DNA of 64,000 bases from contig CANUEZ040000114.1 in NCBI GenBank assembly GCA_948099385.1, positions 186,001 to 250,000 on the forward strand, given 5' to 3'. Below, piece after piece: positions 58,481 through 64,000 of the stretch. The position numbers and the translations under genes were made by a program. The notes under the pieces were generated by a model, which worked only from the letters and a program-made list of their open reading frames with translations, was not told the origin of the DNA and made no database searches. Source of the stretch: Fasciola hepatica. Lineage: Eukaryota > Platyhelminthes > Trematoda > Plagiorchiida > Fasciolidae. Each line of letters begins with the position of its first letter. Positions within the stretch are counted from its first letter, which is position 1.

Positions 58481-59879
58481 AGTGAATTACTTTGCTACCG
58501 TGGGATATGGAGAGTTACACATCCTAAATCGGTCTCAATGGGACGCCTTCTTTGCACACCTTCTGCAAGCAAGATCGTGAGCTCCCTTGGTCCACTTCTT
58601 GTTCCCGAACACATATGCAACCACTTGAACATTATATAGTGATCAACTTTACACGTCCACAGGCACGTGCAAAGACAGAATTGGATCATTGTTCCCCTTC
58701 CCTGTTTTGTGGGTCACATTTCATGTTATATATTGACATGAATACGAGCTTGTTCGTTACGATGTTTGTTCTGTGGGATTTTTCAGACATTTAAGACTAA
58801 ATTTTGTTAATACTTATTTGAGATTATGCTGGATCAATTTTTCCGATACGTATTTGTTTTACAGGATCAAGGCTGTTTTGTGATTGGTTGATAAGCTTTC
58901 GTTTCCCAGGTCGAACGCGAGAAGCTTCGTGAGCTGAGCAGTGTTGGGCACTAATCGAAATCTCCATGTTGTGTAACGGGGTTTTCCGAAAAATTCGACT
59001 TCGAAGAAAATTGAAACAGTGACTAAGCGATATACTAAATCAATGCATCATTCGAAAATGTTCAGTCACTTGCCAGGTGATCGAGTGGTTTCCAATGATG
59101 ACTAGAATGTTGGTCACCGGTGATATGACGTTGGCAGTCTTATCAAGATGACTATATCGAGTGACGAACCGGGAGCACCAACGAATACCAGTCCACATGA
59201 AATCAATGGGGCCTTCCGTATCATGCATCAGATCGAACGCATCTTGATGCATTCTAACCGGTCAATAGAACAGCAATCGATGAAGGCAAAGACCGCCTAC
59301 TGACTAATGCAGGCATGAATGGTAGGAAAGTTCCTGTCGAATGACGACTATTATGTAATGGAATGAAGAACCACTAGTAAAGCACAACCTGTAAATAGGT
59401 CAGCTAACGAATCAGCTAAAGACAATGCCGGGACGCCGGACGCACATTTTTCCAATAAATTAACATGATGTTTTTGTCTTTTGTTCAGCCCCGGTCCCAA
59501 GTTTTGGTAATCAGTGCGGAAGACGTACGCTGTAGGAGAAAACCTCTTATCTCTCTTTTACCAACATCACATTCGGTGTCAAAATGGAATGGGCTATTGA
59601 AAATGTGACACAATATTAAGTGTGCTTGTGCATGATTGGCTGAAGCTATGGACAGTTCAGGGTGAAGGTCAAGCGTTTTTGCACAAAATACGAGGATGGT
59701 GTGGATTCGAGGCACAAAGGATGACGGAGAACGCATTGGTTAGATTAACCTTATGGCTATTCTCGATCAAGCGGTAATCCATAAACTAGGAGGGTCTATG
59801 TCATTTGTCGGTTAGAATGACTCATCGCATCACACCAATAACCAATAACCTCGAACTTTGGTGCTCTGTTTTTGGTTGC
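58481..59879. other. No gene recognised
   Basis: Frames of 64-83 codons without motif. Confidence 0.4.
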
Positions 59880-60250
59880 TACCCCGCAGCATCGTCCAGT
59901 TGAATGCAGAATGAACAGAAGCACAAAGTGAAAAAGAGCAGCAAACAAAGTAAGAACGGATATTATGCAGAAAACGAAAGAGACGGAATGAAAATGCACC
60001 ATTGACTACGGCACCTAGCCACCTGGTAAGCGGGCCTCGTGGACCCCAACCTGGAAGTCTAACACATCCTACTTGGCCAAATCCAATAGTCCAGGCTTTA
60101 AACGTTCCGGCCATGTCATAGAGTGACTACCCTGACTTACCCTACAACCACTACCTGCACCGCAGAACAGCGTACATCGAGGAAGTCTATTGGTGGGCAT
60201 GCGTAACACATGTCTGAGCCATCTTAACCTGGATTTAGTGGTATATCTAG
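59880..60250 (-). pseudogene. RTE-like LINE 3' fragment
   Basis: Minus strand: 'LRHVLRMPTNRLPR', then 'RLPGWGPRGPLTRWLGAVVN', the terminal RTE block before the stop. 5'-truncated. Confidence 0.65.
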
Positions 60251-60749
60251 AAATACACTTATTGACACCATCATGAGTATTTTTGTGCTTGTGATAGTTC
60301 TACTTTCAAAATTCTCTCTGATCCTTATCATTCCTACACAGTGAAGTTAAAAAAGCTGTATCTACATCATCCACAAGCCCAAAGTTCAAACTCCTGTTTA
60401 CCCACAGGTCCACATATCGTAATTGTTTTGCCATATCTCGCTCGTGCTGATGGCAAGGAAGCTTTCTCGGGACTACGAAACAACTTGAATGTTGAGTATT
60501 AACCCGTTTTTTACTCGCTTTTTTTGTTGAAATTTTGTATACATAACATTATTTTCATCCGCAAAAATGGTGTAAGAGGCTGAAAATGCAATCTTTTGAG
60601 TGTATAAAGCAACTGTTGACTTGATTTGGGGGTGGTATTGGGGCGAAGATCACATCACGAATAGCGAAGTTCGTCATTGTGTTGGGTATAGATAATCGCT
60701 CTACACCACCTTCAATAGTTCGAACGGCTTTTGCGCATGCCTACCCACC
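60251..60749. other. No gene recognised
   Basis: A/T-rich, no long frame. Confidence 0.4.
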
Positions 60750-60990
60750 GTCTACCTACTCGCATGTACTGAGCAAGGCTGGAAGAAACCACGAGGCGAT
60801 CAGGCCATAACTTGGCGTAGGAGTACCAAGTTTGGTGCTTGCTGCTTCCCGCCTTCCTGGTTGGGAACCAAGGGATAAAACTTGTCGTTGGTTAGAGGCG
60901 TTGAGTGATATGGCTAAGAATAGAAGTCAGTGGTGTGAATGTTGTACGGTTTGTATCCTGCACTTCGATTCCCCACAAAAACAAAACCAA
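60750..60990 (+). pseudogene. RTE-like LINE 3' fragment
   Basis: Plus strand: 'RLPGWEPRDKTCRWLEAL', then 'DMAKNRSQW', the same terminal block as 59880-60250 but in opposite orientation. Confidence 0.65.
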
Positions 60991-63400
<2,410 letters not shown>

Positions 63401-63899
63401 TGCATGCTATCGGGCGCGTACCCAGGTCGTGGATAAGAGCACGGCCACCAAACTGGTGGTTAGTCGTGAATAAAGTGGGCTTAGGCTCACTGAATAAGCG
63501 GCTATGGACGAGCAGTGGCAGTGCCTGAGGACGTGGCAGGTCTTCGTCTGGATAGCGTTTTCCTTTCTAAAATATCACATAACTCTGTGGACTGCACTCT
63601 GACTTGGCGCATGCGGCCCGCCACCAAATAAGGCCGTTGCTCCTGTCGCCTTGCCGGTTGCACTTGTATGTGCAAAGGCTAGAGGCGCAATCTAGAACAA
63701 AAAAGGTCGGAATGGGCTGCCAAATCCCACAAAAGTCCCGAACGGTGTTGGGGACACCGCTTCGTGTCGCTATTCCCAAGACTCTCCATGGATTATTGTG
63801 AATTTACGCACTCTTATCAAGTTACGGCGTCCCCGGTAAGCGACGCGCCTCTGGTCCAAGCGGTCGAGGTGACAAAACAGCGAATTGGAACCCTCTACT
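63401..63899. other. No gene recognised; possibly LINE 3' tail then next LINE's leader
   Basis: A 65-codon frame at 63604-63801 has no motif. Confidence 0.4.
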
Positions 63900-63919
63900 G
63901 TAGAAAACAGGTACACACA

Positions 63920-64000
63920 GCCTGTTGGAATGTGAAGACGCTACTAGATATAGATAGCCAGAGTATTACAATGCGAACACTACATGATCACCATGTAGAC
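63920..64000 (+). CDS. RTE-like LINE endonuclease, start only (cut by window edge)
   Basis: The frame 'ACWNVKTLLDIDSQSITMR' then 'TLHDHHVD' matches the N-terminal APE endonuclease start of RTE LINEs ('TWNVRTLL...'). It is open to the last base, and the rest lies beyond the window. Confidence 0.6.

Overview
The window looks like repeat-rich nuclear DNA of a flatworm, most likely a digenean trematode. The basis is the mix of elements: a CsRn1-type Ty3/gypsy element with a Cys-His-Cys-Cys Gag motif and a tRNA-Trp-like primer site, Penelope-like elements with a GIY-YIG domain, many RTE-like LINE fragments, a CR1-like LINE, Tc1 transposases and tRNA-derived SINEs. No bacterial operon, CRISPR array or phage gene is visible. 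Species cannot be fixed from the sequence alone.

Layout. 1-604 is degenerate CAT repeat ending in a perfect run, followed by a 5'-inverted Penelope-like element (605-1446). A decayed RTE-like LINE lies on the minus strand at 1640-3964 and a dead Tc1 copy on the plus strand at 4230-5100. 5180-6047 and 22113-23790 are two halves of one CR1-like LINE on the minus strand. They are separated by a 16,065-bp array (6048-22112) made of three 5,213-bp LTR-internal units plus a fourth LTR. The array is flanked by the 4-bp direct repeat GGGT. All three units carry the same stop codons and frameshifts, so the array was copied after the element had died.

24-32 kb is mostly non-coding. It holds a GT/GA microsatellite, fragments of another gypsy lineage, a good tRNA-Glu(CTC) gene and a Tc1 transposase pseudogene. 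32.3-35.5 kb is the most complete RTE-like LINE. 36.1-37.3 kb carries an intact 401-codon ORF with weak Spire-like (KIND/WH2) features, one of two plausible host genes. 38.3-48.8 kb is dominated by two inverted duplications, with 837-bp and 2,029-bp arms, that meet at about 42651. These arms contain SINE modules and an RTE fragment. 49.2-51.4 kb is an older gypsy copy followed directly by an RTE LINE (51.4-54.5 kb).

At 55923-56338 on the minus strand is the last exon of COX15 (heme A synthase), the clearest host protein-coding sequence. The rest holds a second Penelope-like element (57.35-58.5 kb, minus), RTE 3' fragments, a 115-bp AT tract next to another RTE reverse transcriptase, and the start of one more RTE endonuclease at the right edge. 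Almost all other coding signal is transposon-derived and broken. Nothing was aligned or searched: family names rest on motifs read by eye, and repeat boundaries are approximate unless exact arithmetic is given.
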